Source: Notolepis coatsorum (Eukaryota; Chordata; Actinopteri; Aulopiformes; Paralepididae). Taken from it: a stretch of DNA of 64,000 nt. The stretch spans positions 20,852,458 through 20,916,457 of the forward strand of contig OZ020585.1 of the NCBI GenBank assembly GCA_963971535.1, given 5' to 3'. The notes under the pieces were generated by a model that was not told where the DNA came from, made no database searches, and saw only the letters and a program-made list of their open reading frames with translations. Positions 54,137 through 64,000 of this stretch are shown in pieces. Made by a program: the position numbers and the translations under genes. Numbering within the stretch: the first letter of the stretch is position 1; each line of letters begins with the position of its first letter.

Positions 54137-54166
54137 GGGCGTGGCTTGAAGGCATGGGGGCGTGGC
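54137..54166 (+). promoter_or_regulatory. paired GC/KLF-type boxes of the mycl promoter
   Basis: GGGCGTGGC at 54137-54145 and GGGGGCGTGGC at 54156-54166 are Sp/KLF-type sites about 20 bp apart. They lie just upstream of an octamer-like ATGCAAAC at 54189-54196. They sit upstream of the non-coding exon; binding is inferred. Confidence 0.5.
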
Positions 54167-54199
54167 TGAACGCCACCCTCCGCCTTTTATGCAAACGAG

Positions 54200-54585
54200 A
54201 GGGCTTACCCGGATCTCCCGCTGCAGCAGATATTTCCGAGGCCCCGCCCTGCACACTGTATCATCGTATAACAGGATATCTCACTGGCGCGAAAAACGCA
54301 CTGTGTGGCTCTCCATTTTTACAGATCGCGGGGCGGATCAATCGGCCTGTTTGAGTTTTTTTTTACCCCCAGCTTTTGTAGGAGGAATGATGAAATAAGC
54401 CTTACGTCGCATGCTTAGCATCTGTTTCCACAGTGACGCCGCCTATACCTCCTGCAACTCGGGACAGCTATAGACCCCCTCCTCTCTCTCCACCAACCTC
54501 CCAATTTTGGAGTTTTTGTCTGAGGAATTTTCCATGCCGTGTTGCGCATCCTGATTTGTGGATAAGGCAGAGACTAAAAAAACCG
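54200..54585 (+). other. mycl: mycl non-coding exon 1 (start approximate)
   Basis: A strong donor AAACCG|GTAAGTG at 54585/54586 pairs with an acceptor CCCTTCAG|GT ending at 55128. This places the ATG in exon 2, as in other Myc genes, which start with an untranslated exon. No long open frame is present. The 5' boundary is inferred from promoter motifs upstream and could lie anywhere in about 54200-54310. Confidence 0.65.
54286..54295 (-). promoter_or_regulatory. E2F-type site in the mycl promoter/first exon
   Basis: GGCGCGAAAA, whose reverse complement TTTTCGCGCC matches the E2F consensus TTTSGCGC. MYC and MYCN promoters are known E2F targets, so a functional site here is plausible. A TATA-like GTATAACA lies about 20 bp upstream (54266-54273). 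Confidence 0.5.
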
Positions 54586-55128
54586 GTAAGTGCATTGGTC
54601 ATTATTATTTGAATACCGTTTGTATCCAACTTTTAAGAAAATCGAGGACATGTTACTACTTTTACATCCGTGCCCATTTCTACTAGTGCCGAGTGTGCGA
54701 GACAGCCTGTCTGCTTTTTGGAATGCATTTGGAACAAAGCGTACATTTGAGTGCAGTCTTTCCGCGTCGGAGAAAACCAGAGGACTGAAGGCTCAATCTA
54801 AACCCTGTGTATGATCCGGTTAATAAAGCTCTGTCTATAGTCTATACAGGCTATAACTGGATTATGTAATAACTAATAACCTTGTGTGTCTGGTAGTTTC
54901 AGTCCCATGATCATCACTGCAAAGCGAGCAGCCGCAAGATGCAATCAATTATTAATGTGGACCCATTTGTAGAAAGTAGGCTATTAGAGGGACGTGATCT
55001 CCTTAATAGGCCATTAGCAGGGTCTTTGTGAAACGTGATCATATCTACTTTGAAGTGACTTTAAATGCTTTTAAAAGCCACATTGTGCACGGGTCTTGTT
55101 TTCTAATGACTGAAATGTGTCCCTTCAG

Positions 55129-55229
55129 GTTGTGCAAGGCCTGTCTTTTTTGTGGTTATTATTACTAACCACAGTCACCCATTTTTTTGGGAATAAACAC
55201 CAAAGGATCTTTTTTGGGGAAACCGAAAG
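55129..55229 (+). other. mycl: mycl 5' UTR part of exon 2
   Basis: 101 bp between the acceptor ending at 55128 and the ATG. It has no upstream ATG in the reading frame. It is T-rich with short poly-T runs. Confidence 0.6.
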
Positions 55230-55815
55230 ATGGAGTTCGACTGCTATCAGCACTATTTTGTAGACGACTTCGACACGGAGGAGGATTTCTACAAGTCGAC
55301 CGCCCCGAGCGAGGACATATGGAAGAAGTTCGAGCTGCTGCCCACCCCGCCCATGTCTCCCACCCGGACGCTGAGCGGCGCCGCCCCGGGGCATCTGTCC
55401 GCCGGGGACACGCTCAGCTGGCTGTCCAAGGTCCTGGGCCAGGACGAGGAGTGCGACGGGCCGTTCATACCCGACATGACGGAGGAGCTCTTTGGGAACG
55501 TCAGCTCCATCATCATCCAGGACTGCATGTGGAGTAGCTTTTCTGCCAGTAAGCACTTGGAGAAGGTCAACGAGCGGCTGTCGGCAGCGGCGGCCCAGGC
55601 CCCCCGCGCACCCCCACCCCCAGTGCCGCCGGGTTCCGTGCAGAGAGCGAGCAAAGCTCCATGCGTCTCACCTGACGCGTCCCTGGCGGCCAGCAGCACG
55701 CAGCTCCTAGTGACCGACTGCGTGGACCCCGCAGCTGTCCTCACCTTGCCGACGAACAACTGCAAGAAGCCGGCGGCGGCGTCGTCCGGCTCGGAGTCAC
55801 GCTCCGATTCTTCTG
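55230..55815 (+). CDS. mycl: mycl coding exon (residues 1-195)
   Basis: The ATG in AAAGATGGAG is the first in-frame start and gives the L-Myc N-terminus MEFDCYQHYF. The exon ends at TCTTCTG|GTAAGG. The open frame continues past the donor for about 30 codons, but family alignment ends at the donor. Confidence 0.94.
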
Positions 55816-57722
55816 GTAAGGAACTGAGCACACTCTCTGAGAATCACCCCGCCCCTGCCCCGGGACTGTGTTGCCCTCTAACAATGCGTAATTTGGAGAG
55901 GTGCGCCTAACAATGCGTAATTTGGAGAGCTGCACCGCAAAGCACAATCTTGACTGAGCCCCAAGTAGCCAATGGGCCTCATTCAACAATACTCTCTTAT
56001 TATTTTTCTTATATTCTTGCTTACCTGTCTGTTAAGAGAACAATAAGAAAAGCCACCGCCACATTCATCAAGCCGTTTTTTTTTTTTTTTTTTTAATATA
56101 AACTTTGGCCATTCCGCTGGCTCTTCTAGCGTTTATCGCTTTTTCTCTGGTCAAGAATGACCGACAGAAACAGGTTGAATGGGGGTAGAGATGGGGGGAA
56201 GACACTCTGAGAAAGTTACGGCTTTGTCCGGGAATCGAACTTGCTACCCCAGATCCGTGACGAGCACGGTTGTCCCCGGCGCCGAAATAGCGCTCGAGGT
56301 ACGCAGTGAGCTACTGGAGCTCCCCTCATCAAGCCGTTCTTAAAGTCCAAATCTGTTCTTATATCGCTTCATGCATGAGGCCCATGTCTTTACATACTTG
56401 TGCTCTCTGGCACACGTGTGTCATCATGTGGCTAATTTATTCCCACTCTTGATAATGATACACAATCACATACTTGATCTAAATGTATTTTTTCCCCCTC
56501 CTCTCCCCTTTTTTTTTAAAACCACACCTCAGAGTTGATTTCGCTCGAGGTTCCTCTCGCACAATATATTCCAAAGCAACGGTGGCTTTGCATTACAATT
56601 GGGAGTGCCGTCGTCGTAGGGGCGGGTTATATGGGAGCCCCCGAAGATTTATTACTTTTACAAACATGGCGACAGACCGTGAGAGAAAGTCTTTCAGACT
56701 GCCCAAATTGGCGTGAGCCCCCCTGCCCACAGAACCTCTGAATGATGAATATGCTCAGCGCTCGGCAACAAAAGCCTTAATTCCTGCAAACACCGACACT
56801 GATGACCAGCGCCCTGTTAACACCTCAACTAGCCTCCTCTGCTCTAACGCAACCAGAGGAATGTTGATTTGCATAATTTGCTTGTGGAATGTACTAGTAG
56901 CGAAACTTCATCTGATTTTATGATAGATAATGATCTCTCATAGTTTATATACATAGACAGTTACTCCCCAATATGTGTTTCTGAATGTATAATACAAATG
57001 TGTACGTGTCATTTAGCGGACGCTTTTATTCAAAGCGACTTTTTGTAAACAACCAATTGTATACTGATGGTTGTATTTCCCCTTTTGGCACCACAGACGA
57101 TGAAGATGACGACGATGATGAGGAGGAGATCGATGTGGTGACCGTGGAGAGCAAGCAGAACCGGGCGCGGCTGGTGAGTGCCAGCCGGAAGCCGGTGACC
57201 GTCACGGTCCGCGCCGACCCCTGTCCCAAGCGCTTCCACATGTCGGTCCACCGCCAACAGCACAACTACGCCGCGCGGTCCCCCGACAGCGACCTGGAGG
57301 ATGACGAGGACGAGGAGGAGGACCAGGAGGAGGAGGACGAGGATGAAGAGGAGTATGAGGAAGAACCTCAGAGCAAACGCATCTGTCTGGAGTCTTCCTC
57401 GGCGTCCATCTCTTGCCCGGCCTCCTCCTCGGACAGCCCCCAGAGCTCCGACGACGGGGAGGACACGGACCGCCGCAGGAACCACAACTTCCTGGAGAGG
57501 AAGCGGAGAAACGACCTGCGCTCCCGCTTCTTGGCACTGCGCGACCAGGTCCCCGGCCTGGTGGAGTCGGCCAAGACCCCCAAGGTGGCCATCCTGACCC
57601 AGGCCACGGAGTACCTGCTCCAGCTGCACACCCGGGAGAAGCAGCAGGCGCGGGAGAGGAAGCGCCTCCGTGCCCGCCAGCAGCAGCTCCTCCGCAGACT
57701 CGCCGACCTGAAGAGCTCCTGA
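55230..57722 (+). CDS. mycl: mycl: L-Myc bHLH-zip transcription factor, join(55230..55815, 57097..57722)
   Basis: A 403-residue nuclear protein that dimerises with MAX and binds E-boxes (known for the family). Exon 2 gives residues 1-195 and exon 3 gives residues 196-403, joined in phase 1 (G|AC, Asp196). Myc box 0 and I are at residues 5-46, with PSEDIWKKFELLPTPP and the TPPMSP phosphodegron. Myc box II is at 92-112 (IIIQDCMWSSFSASKHLEK). An acidic Asp/Glu run lies at 196-206 with IDVVTVE after it, and a second acidic run at 261-285. The bHLH is at about 321-372 (NHNFLERKRRNDLRSRF), followed by the zipper to the C-terminus. IDVVTVE, KPVTVTVRADP and HQQQHNYAAR-like segments, plus the YQHYF start, mark L-Myc rather than c- or N-Myc. 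Human L-Myc is 364 residues; the acidic stretches explain most of the extra length. Teleosts have mycla and myclb; the copy was not resolved. Confidence 0.95.
55867..55932 (+). repeat. two-copy 28-29-bp tandem duplication in mycl intron 2
   Basis: TAACAATGCGTAATTTGGAG followed by AGGTGCGCC or AGCTGCACC occurs twice in tandem, just after the donor. Confidence 0.9.
56078..56325 (-). mobile_element. tRNA-derived SINE in mycl intron 2 with perfect target duplication
   Basis: The minus-strand head carries an A-box-like segment (TAGCTCACTGCG) and a B box (GTTCGATTCCC, reverse complement at about 56230-56240). The poly-A end appears as poly-T at 56078. Both sides have the 13-bp direct repeat TCATCAAGCCGTT (56065-56077 and 56326-56338). 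Length is 248 bp. Confidence 0.85.
56867..56874 (+). promoter_or_regulatory. octamer motif in mycl intron 2
   Basis: ATTTGCAT, a perfect POU/OCT octamer, lies 222 bp upstream of the last exon. Function is inferred only from the motif. Confidence 0.3.
57003..57045 (-). repeat. short LINE/SINE tail remnant just before mycl last exon
   Basis: It reads, in reverse complement, AGTCGCTTTGAATAAAAGCG and then a CTAAATGAC-like end. This is the tail motif also seen at 20068-20138 and 45582-45616. It ends about 50 bp upstream of the splice acceptor at 57096. Confidence 0.6.
57097..57722 (+). CDS. mycl: mycl terminal coding exon (residues 196-403)
   Basis: The acceptor TTGGCACCACAG ends at 57096 and the stop TGA is at 57720-57722. 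The exon encodes the acidic region, bHLH and leucine zipper. The frame is open upstream of the acceptor, but that part is intron: it holds a repeat tail and no Myc homology. Confidence 0.94.
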
Positions 57723-58520
57723 GACTCTGGGCGAATGGACCCCCTGCGGAAATGGACTGCCTCGTTCTTAAGTCGCCATGGACCCCCCCCTGTTAACTGC
57801 CACTTTCAAACAAAGCTACAGACTTTATATAACATTATGCCTCATATAAAGAGCTATGGACCTCTCTCTGAATAACTGCCTCATTCATATTGCTATGGGC
57901 TTCATTGTTAGTCGACTGGCCTATGAGCCCATCATGGGGAAGGCTGGAAGTTTAGAGCTTTGTGTGTTGTATTTCACATATTCTCTCTTTTTTTTGCACA
58001 GCGTCTTAATGGTGGAAATGTCAGGTCTTTGAATAGACGACAACCGCTATGACCGAGAGGTATTTCCTGGTATGCTTTGGTAGCCGATGAAAGAACCTGT
58101 TTTCCAAAAAAGAAAAAGAAAAAAAAGATCTTCTGAATAGTTTACCAGTATGGTAGTGAATGTCCACATAGCCTACAGTATGTTTGCGCTGAATACATGA
58201 AACTTTTACGTTTTCTCAGTGAAATGTCTTGGCATTTCATCATTGCACACTTGGATTGGAGTGAAGTGTAAACGCCTTGCTGTGTGTGTGTGTGTGTGTG
58301 TATATAGGAGTGAGTGACTTGTTCATGATTGTTTTTGGTTGTACAAATTGTTCTGTAAATAATAGCTTATCGCTCCCGGCGAAGGAGACAAAAATCTGAT
58401 TTTTTTTTGTCAATGAACTTTTACTGTTCTCCTCTACGTACCATCAGGTATCGGGAGGTGGGGGACTTTCTATTTTTGTTAAGAAAATATATATATAAAT
58501 AAAAAAAGAAATACAAAAAA
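57723..58520 (+). other. mycl: mycl 3' UTR with polyadenylation signal
   Basis: Non-coding sequence after the TGA with AT-rich runs and a GT repeat near 58281. AATAAA at 58498-58503 is the best polyadenylation signal, so the cleavage site should lie at about 58515-58530. Poly-T runs and TTTTTGT segments upstream are typical of a labile 3' UTR, but no clear ATTTA cluster is present. Confidence 0.6.
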
Positions 58521-59858
58521 AGATAAGTAGCACTGCTGTACTTTCTCCGGTCACTTTGTGACAACCTGTTGGCGCTTTCCCTCTTGGGTTTGATTTGGAC
58601 ACATGTTCACGTTGACGTAAACATTACATTTTGATACCGTATTTGATTATGATCTCCAGTGTTCCCTCTCTGTCCTTCTTTCAGTCGGATGAAACGTGTT
58701 GCGGCCAAGAAAAAGTTAAATCGCTACCTCATGTAATTCCTGCAACACACGCACACACACACACACACAAGAGGTACAGGGTCAGATTGTTATAATAAAA
58801 AGATTATTCAGGGCTTCACATATCGGAACATCAGTTTCTATGGTAACCTCTGGGGGTGGCTTCATGCTGAAAGGTGGAACGCCTGATCGAGGTTGAGGTA
58901 CACAGTACGTCACATCTCTTTGACTGTCAGGTTGCTTCTTTGCACGTCGTAAAAATACTGTCATTCGTCCGTTCAGGCTGTTCCAGGGCAGGCGGTGTAT
59001 ATATGGAATGAGTAATTCTGTACACTACTATTCTACACACTTAAGTGCAGGTCCACGGTATAGGTTATAGAGTGGAGCGTGTGTCCTTGGAACGTGTCCT
59101 TGAAGTGTGTATGCGATGCCTACTGCGGGCCCGCCCCTCTGCAGGGGCTGCTGCGTGCTGGACACCTGATGTGCTCTCAACTAGGTTACAGTGACACACA
59201 CACATGATATCTTTAGAACAGTCTCCTGGGTTAGGAGAGATGGGAGCTGCTACTTTGAGCTACAGTAGGTTCCAGTTGTACGCTGCTATAAGGAGAGGCG
59301 TGCAGTCTGTGTGAGTATCGCTGCTTCCCGCTTTACTTCATGTGAAGTGGTCATAAAACAAATCTCTTAGCAGCATGTAATTCCTATCATTGATTTGTAC
59401 ACTAAAGGACCAACCGGGTCATACTGTAGTCTCAGGTGGGCCTCGTGCCCCTATGGGTCTGCACGTGTACTGGTTACTTTAGAGTTTAGCCAGTCCCTAT
59501 GTGGGTGTGTTTGTTTTGTGGTGTGCCTTGCTATCCACCTGGACCTTTGTTCCGCAGCTCCGTGGCCAATGTAATGTCAATGGGGGGTGGCGCGTGCCAA
59601 CCCTTCCCCCTCACACACAGCTGGCGTTGCTCTCGTAGGCCTGAGGGCCACTCACACAAAGACATGGCACTTAGCATGGCATCTCTAGACCAATTAGCAC
59701 CTAGCTGCCATTAGCAATGGCAGTGGAGTTCAGTGAAGTCGGGTCGCGTCAAGTCGTAAGGCCTACTTGTGGTGGAACTGTCGTGTTTAGAATCTGATGC
59801 GAAAGGACCGGGGTTGGATGGTCTTCCAGAAAAGTTTTTTATTTTTCAAGTCTTAAGG
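58521..59858. other. downstream of mycl, no gene seen
   Basis: No exon was recognised. The neighbour expected from vertebrate synteny (TRIT1) was not found in the window. Confidence 0.4.
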
Positions 59859-60888
59859 CAAGGGTGTCAAACTCGATTACCAATGGGGCCCAAATGATGA
59901 TTTCGTGGGCCGGACACATAATGGTACCCAAAAAATTTGCATTTTCCTGAGCTTAGCTAGCATAATTGGTAATGTTGTTTACCTATTAAATGTGTGCATA
60001 CCAGCTCAATATGTTGTTGTAAATACAAGGAGGGCTGTTTGAAAGGTGGGTAATAAGGAGGCATCATTTATGGATAATTGGCTTATTATAGATTTATTCT
60101 TTACAGATTGAAATGACATATATTAGGATTCAATTAATTATTCACCCACAAGAGTTTGTAAGATAAGCAATTCTAGGCTAAACTGGTCCTGGACTATTGG
60201 AGAAGGAAGTACAACACCTCACTCCCACTGGTCTCGTAGGTACGTGAAATTAATCAAGATTATCATGAATTTGCAAGCTGATAATACATATTATGTTTAA
60301 ATGAGTTATTCACCCACTATAGTTTGTATGATGATCAATTGTAGGTTACATTGGTCCTGGACTTGGAGAACTAAGTGGAACACACATAAAACATCTCTCA
60401 CCTCAGCATCTCTTTCTACCACAGCTTTCACTTGCGCAAAACCAATAATCTCAGAGTAGGTATGATTAGTGATCCCAATTTCTACAGCTCACTGCCTTTG
60501 CTAATTAAGAATTGTCCACAACATTAGCAGCAATTCACTTGATAAAGTAAAATTGGATGCAACCAACCGAGTGAAAACGGATGACTGACAAGCTTTTAAA
60601 AGCGAAAGTAGATAAAAACACAAGGCACAACTGAAGGCTCCTCCAGTCCAATGGTCCACGAAAGTAGGGTTTATGCATTTTTATTCAACGAAAACACAAT
60701 GCAGGTGCAGAGATAACGCTCTGTGCAGTTTGCTCGAAAAGTCTGGACATTTGTATTGGCGCGCAGTGAGACGGAGGTGCGTTTGATTTAAATCACAGGC
60801 CAGTTGAATTAGGTGAGGCAGTGGGCCAAAATGAATTGATAAGTGAATTCAGTCGGGGGCCCCCAGGGCCTTGAATTTGACACGTGTG
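59859..60888. mobile_element. hAT element with perfect 8-bp target duplication
   Basis: Imperfect inverted termini CAAGGGTGTCAAACTC and GAATTTGACACGTGTG, flanked by TCTTAAGG (59851-59858 and 60889-60896). Length is 1030 bp. No transposase frame was found. Confidence 0.88.
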
Positions 60889-60896
60889 TCTTAAGG

Positions 60897-62102
60897 GGAA
60901 CTCATGATATCCCACATCTCCCTGGAACGCCACAACCGTCTAGACTCTAGTTCATGTCCCATGCAAATGTCCCGTATCTCCAATGGTTTCTTTCATTAAC
61001 AGGTCCTGCATTAGTGATGCTCGCCCACTGATGACCTCACCAGCCAAGTCTCAGCAAGCCTAGCCGAGCACCTGAGACGCGAGCTGCTGTTGCCTGGATG
61101 ACAAACTCAAACTCACAATTTCATTCAAGACCAGCCTGATAGACCAGGCACGCCCAGCCGTCTCACACCTCGCTGCCCTTTGTTATAGCTGGGATCGGTT
61201 GGTATTTCACCTGCCTGTGTTCACTTTGACTGGGCCCCATTTCAGCCCTGAGGGCACCATTTTTCTGGCACAGTAGTTTACTTCCCCTGCAGAATCTGCT
61301 TTTAGTCTCAGGAGGCCCCAGTTAATGGGAGTTGAATGTTCCAAACGGCAAACAATAGAAAGATGGATCGTAGAAACTCTTGCGTGACGCTATTGAACAA
61401 GAGTTTCATTCATTCTGTGACACTTGTGTGCACTGTATTGAGGATATGTGGAGGACATGTGTCTTCTACTGTTTGTGGTGTTGTCTCTCTGCACTGTGTG
61501 AGGTCCCACTGTTCCTGTGTCGAACAACGCCGTTTGTCACCGGCATCCCTTCATCCCTTCATCCCTTCATCCCTTCATCCCTTCATCCCTTCATCCCTTC
61601 ATCGAGACAAATTACGGTTGCACTTGGCAGACGAGATCTTTCTGCCCTTCCCAGCCATCTTCTTCTTCTTCGAGGTCTACCTTTCACCCTAGTTGAACTG
61701 CAAGCAGTTGTCCTACCTGGCACAGGTACCGGTATTACAGGCCTGACTCTCGGGAATAATCATTTAACGTGATGAAGATTTTCATCAGCAGATGCAGGTC
61801 GTGTGGTGAGTCAGAGTGACATTGCTCTTCCAGTGCATACCAGGAAGTGAAAACACCCCTGCAATCAGATATAGACTTTGGATCAGATAAGAAAAAGCAA
61901 ACCTGCTCTGCACGTTTCCTGTGAACGGCCGAGAACTGAACTCATCTGTGGCGAAGGCAGGGCCGTTTCTTGCCATATGCGGACTATACGGTCCAAAGTC
62001 TGGTTCGCCCCCTAAACTGCCATCAAATATATATATACATATTATCATATTATTATTATAATTTTTGTATTCACTCAATACACTGTATATATATATATAT
62101 AT
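60897..62102. other. intergenic, no gene seen
   Basis: Contains an 8-bp tandem repeat (CATCCCTT)n at 61542-61604. Otherwise nothing was recognised. Confidence 0.4.
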
Positions 62103-62640
62103 TAGTGCTGTCAATTGATTAAACTATTTAATCTGATTAATCGCATGATTGTCCATAGTTAACTCGCGATTCATCTCAAATGAATCGCATTCTCTTTTCT
62201 AAATCTGCCTTAAACAGATATTTTTCAAGTTTTAATACTCTTATCAACATGAGTCTGTTGACAGAGTCACATGGGGAGCAATAACTGGTCATGGCGACGA
62301 GGTCTTCTTTAGCCTTAACTGGCGTGGTTTATTTCATATGTACATTTGCACCACGAGACCTGCTCTCCGTGAGAGAGAGATAGAGAGACAGAGGGGGAGG
62401 GAACAATCCCTTATACCTGCTACCTGACGTCAGCTACAATAGCTGCGTCTCCTTACGCCTATAGCGCCCTCTTACTGTGGAACAGTTAAAGTGCAGTTAC
62501 ATGCAAACATATTCATACTTACACTTAACAGAGTCAACAAATGCTTGCTTTATGCAGCCATTTAACACAAAAGGATGACCCTCATGCATTGCAAATTTGC
62601 ATCAAATTCAAAACAGTGATGCACAAAATAACTTCAAAGA
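62103..62640. mobile_element. hAT-like element, left end, interrupted by a solo LTR
   Basis: Starts TAGTGCTGTCAATTGATTAA and contains repeated AATCGCATGATTGTCCATAG, a well-known teleost hAT end. It resumes after the solo LTR with GAGTCAACAAATGCTTGCTT. The right terminus was not found, so the right boundary is approximate. Confidence 0.6.
62256..62530 (-). mobile_element. solo LTR with 5-bp target duplication
   Basis: 275 bp with TGTTAA...CAACA ends on the minus strand, flanked by GAGTC (62251-62255 and 62531-62535). A TATA-like TATAAGG and an AATAAA-like GAAATAAACC are on the minus strand. It is related to 30482-30727. Confidence 0.8.
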
Positions 62641-62759
62641 AAATAATAATTTAAAACAATGAATAAAGTGTGCATGAAATAATAGGGGAAAGAAAACTTG
62701 TTACATTCACCCGCACAAGGGCTGAGGACTCACACCCCCCGCCCCCCCCCCCCCTCTCA

Positions 62760-62828
<69 letters not shown>
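62760..62828. repeat. (CA)n microsatellite, about 68 bp
   Basis: Uninterrupted CA repeat after a C-rich stretch at 62734-62754. Confidence 0.95.
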
Positions 62829-62830
<2 letters not shown>

Positions 62831-63059
62831 TGAGTCAGAAACAAACATAGTATCAATGAGAGTATCAATAATACACCTGAGTGAAGTCTAGTATTTGGGA
62901 GATGTTATAATGCAGATTCGGTCATGAAAAAGAGTTTCTTGATGTACGGGAGCCCCAGTGTTTCCTATTTATTATCATTTTCTGTCATTGCTGGGGTCAA
63001 CTTGAGATGTTTGATTTGAATTTGTGAGAAAAAAGATATAAACCCCCCCCCCCACAGAT

Positions 63060-63280
63060 CTGAATGAATGAATGAATGAAAACTTTATTTAACAGATTGC
63101 AGAATGGGTACAATACAGTACGGCTCAATACATACAATTGTTAAGGGGATGCAGACCTGAGAAAGACGTTTGTCTTGTTTCCATCAGGGTCCCCCATTTT
63201 CAATTCATATAGACATATATGACATACATGACATACAGATAGTCAGTACTGCTACATCTATACATTTATGACATCTAGCC
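63060..63280 (-). repeat. LINE X 3' end copy
   Basis: TGAATGAATGAATGAAAAC, then CAGATTGCAGAATGGGTACA and AGGGTCCCCCATTTTCAATT, with TATATGACATACATGACATA further on. Confidence 0.85.
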
Positions 63281-63689
63281 TCTTTTCCGCTTAAAGTGCA
63301 CCAGATTGATGCATCTAAATGTTAAATGAATGCCCACATTAAAGGGTTTGGAATCCCCCCACCATAGTTTCACAAAATAGGGGCCCCCAAACAACATTTG
63401 CAAAGGGCCCCCAAAAAGCTATAAATGGCCCTGGGCGAAGGGGTATGAGGAAACCACTGATCAGCCTGGGCTCTGCTGCTGTGAAGGTGGTGAATGCCCC
63501 ATGCATTGCTCATTCAATTTTGATGTGAGTAATCTACACATAATCTACAGTGTAATCTTCTGTTATAGCCATGAGTAATATGTTTACGTATTGTATAGAA
63601 AATACACAATGTGTACATATTACAAATCAGTACATATATTACATAATCACAGTACTGCTGAGTGTGTACAGTATATCGGTCGGTGGGTA

Positions 63690-63765
63690 TGTCACTTGTG
63701 TAGTGGTGAGAGCACTCACCCGCAACCGCAATGATTTTTGGTTGGACTCCAATTCATGGCGTTTG
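63690..63765 (+). repeat. decayed tRNA-derived SINE head
   Basis: TGTGTAGTGGTGAGAGCACTC resembles an A box region and GGTTGGACTCC a degraded B box, about 40 bp apart. The rest of 63281-64000 is AT-rich with no recognised gene. Confidence 0.45.
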
Positions 63766-64000
63766 TATTGGACTTTTGCCATTATTATATCATATCGTCA
63801 TTATATTACTTATACAATACATATATTACTTATATGGCTATAACATAACGTACATTATGTACTCCCCCCCCCGTGGTCAATCAGTACTTTAAGAAAAGTC
63901 CATTTGCATAAAATATGCCGGAAGTGATTAGAATCCAATATTTTCAAAATATGCAAGTTTAACTATACCAAACTCTCTTCAACAACCAGGCTAGTTACAG

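Noticed and set aside
55187-55556. Overlapping frames on both strands of mycl exon 2
   Set aside because: Shadows of the GC-rich mycl coding exon; the L-Myc frame carries all conserved boxes.
56985-57096. Upstream extension of the mycl last exon frame
   Set aside because: It is open in frame but contains a LINE/SINE tail remnant and ends at a good acceptor, so it is intron.

Overview
This is ray-finned fish (teleost) genomic DNA. The evidence is two vertebrate protein genes with canonical introns, several families of tRNA-derived SINEs, LINEs with teleost-style tails, hAT/piggyBac-like/pogo-like DNA elements, very long CA microsatellites, and a chromodomain-bearing Ty3/gypsy retrotransposon. 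The species cannot be told from the sequence alone. Nothing prokaryotic or plasmid-like is present.

Two host genes frame the window. On the minus strand, mfsd2a (sodium-dependent lysophosphatidylcholine symporter) begins with its ATG at 19215 and runs off the left edge. Its first five coding exons were found at 19123-19215, 12846-12974, 11520-11644, 1534-1657 and 1-41, and all splice phases agree. On the plus strand, the L-Myc gene mycl has a probable non-coding first exon ending at 54585 and two coding exons (55230-55815 and 57097-57722, a 403-residue protein). The 3' UTR reaches a polyadenylation signal at 58498. The two genes are head to head, the same relative arrangement as MFSD2A and MYCL in human 1p34.2.

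Layout: 1-19.4 kb is mfsd2a with repeat-filled introns, including a hAT nested in a palindromic element and a CpG-rich patch with a possible alternative first exon. From 19.4 to 23.6 kb there is a 30-bp minisatellite, SINEs and LINE fragments. A nearly intact 6.2-kb Tf1/sushi-type retrotransposon occupies 23.6-29.7 kb. From 29.8 to 36.1 kb there are SINEs, MITEs, an LTR-like copy and a giant CA tract. A block at 36.1-41.4 kb is bounded by near-identical inverted repeats and carries two 5S rRNA-derived segments. From 41.4 to 53.6 kb there is a LINE copy, a pogo-like element, an 0.8-kb polypurine tract, a 35-bp minisatellite and a hAT. Mycl lies at about 54.1-58.5 kb. From 58.5 to 64 kb there is a hAT with a perfect target duplication, a solo LTR inside another hAT-like element, and a LINE tail.

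The host genes do not form an operon or pathway together; they are syntenic neighbours. The most unusual material is the self-priming design of the retrotransposon, the inverted-repeat block with 5S-derived pieces, and the in-frame alternative first exon candidate of mfsd2a. No clear new biological system was found. All homology calls come from reading the sequence, without database searches.
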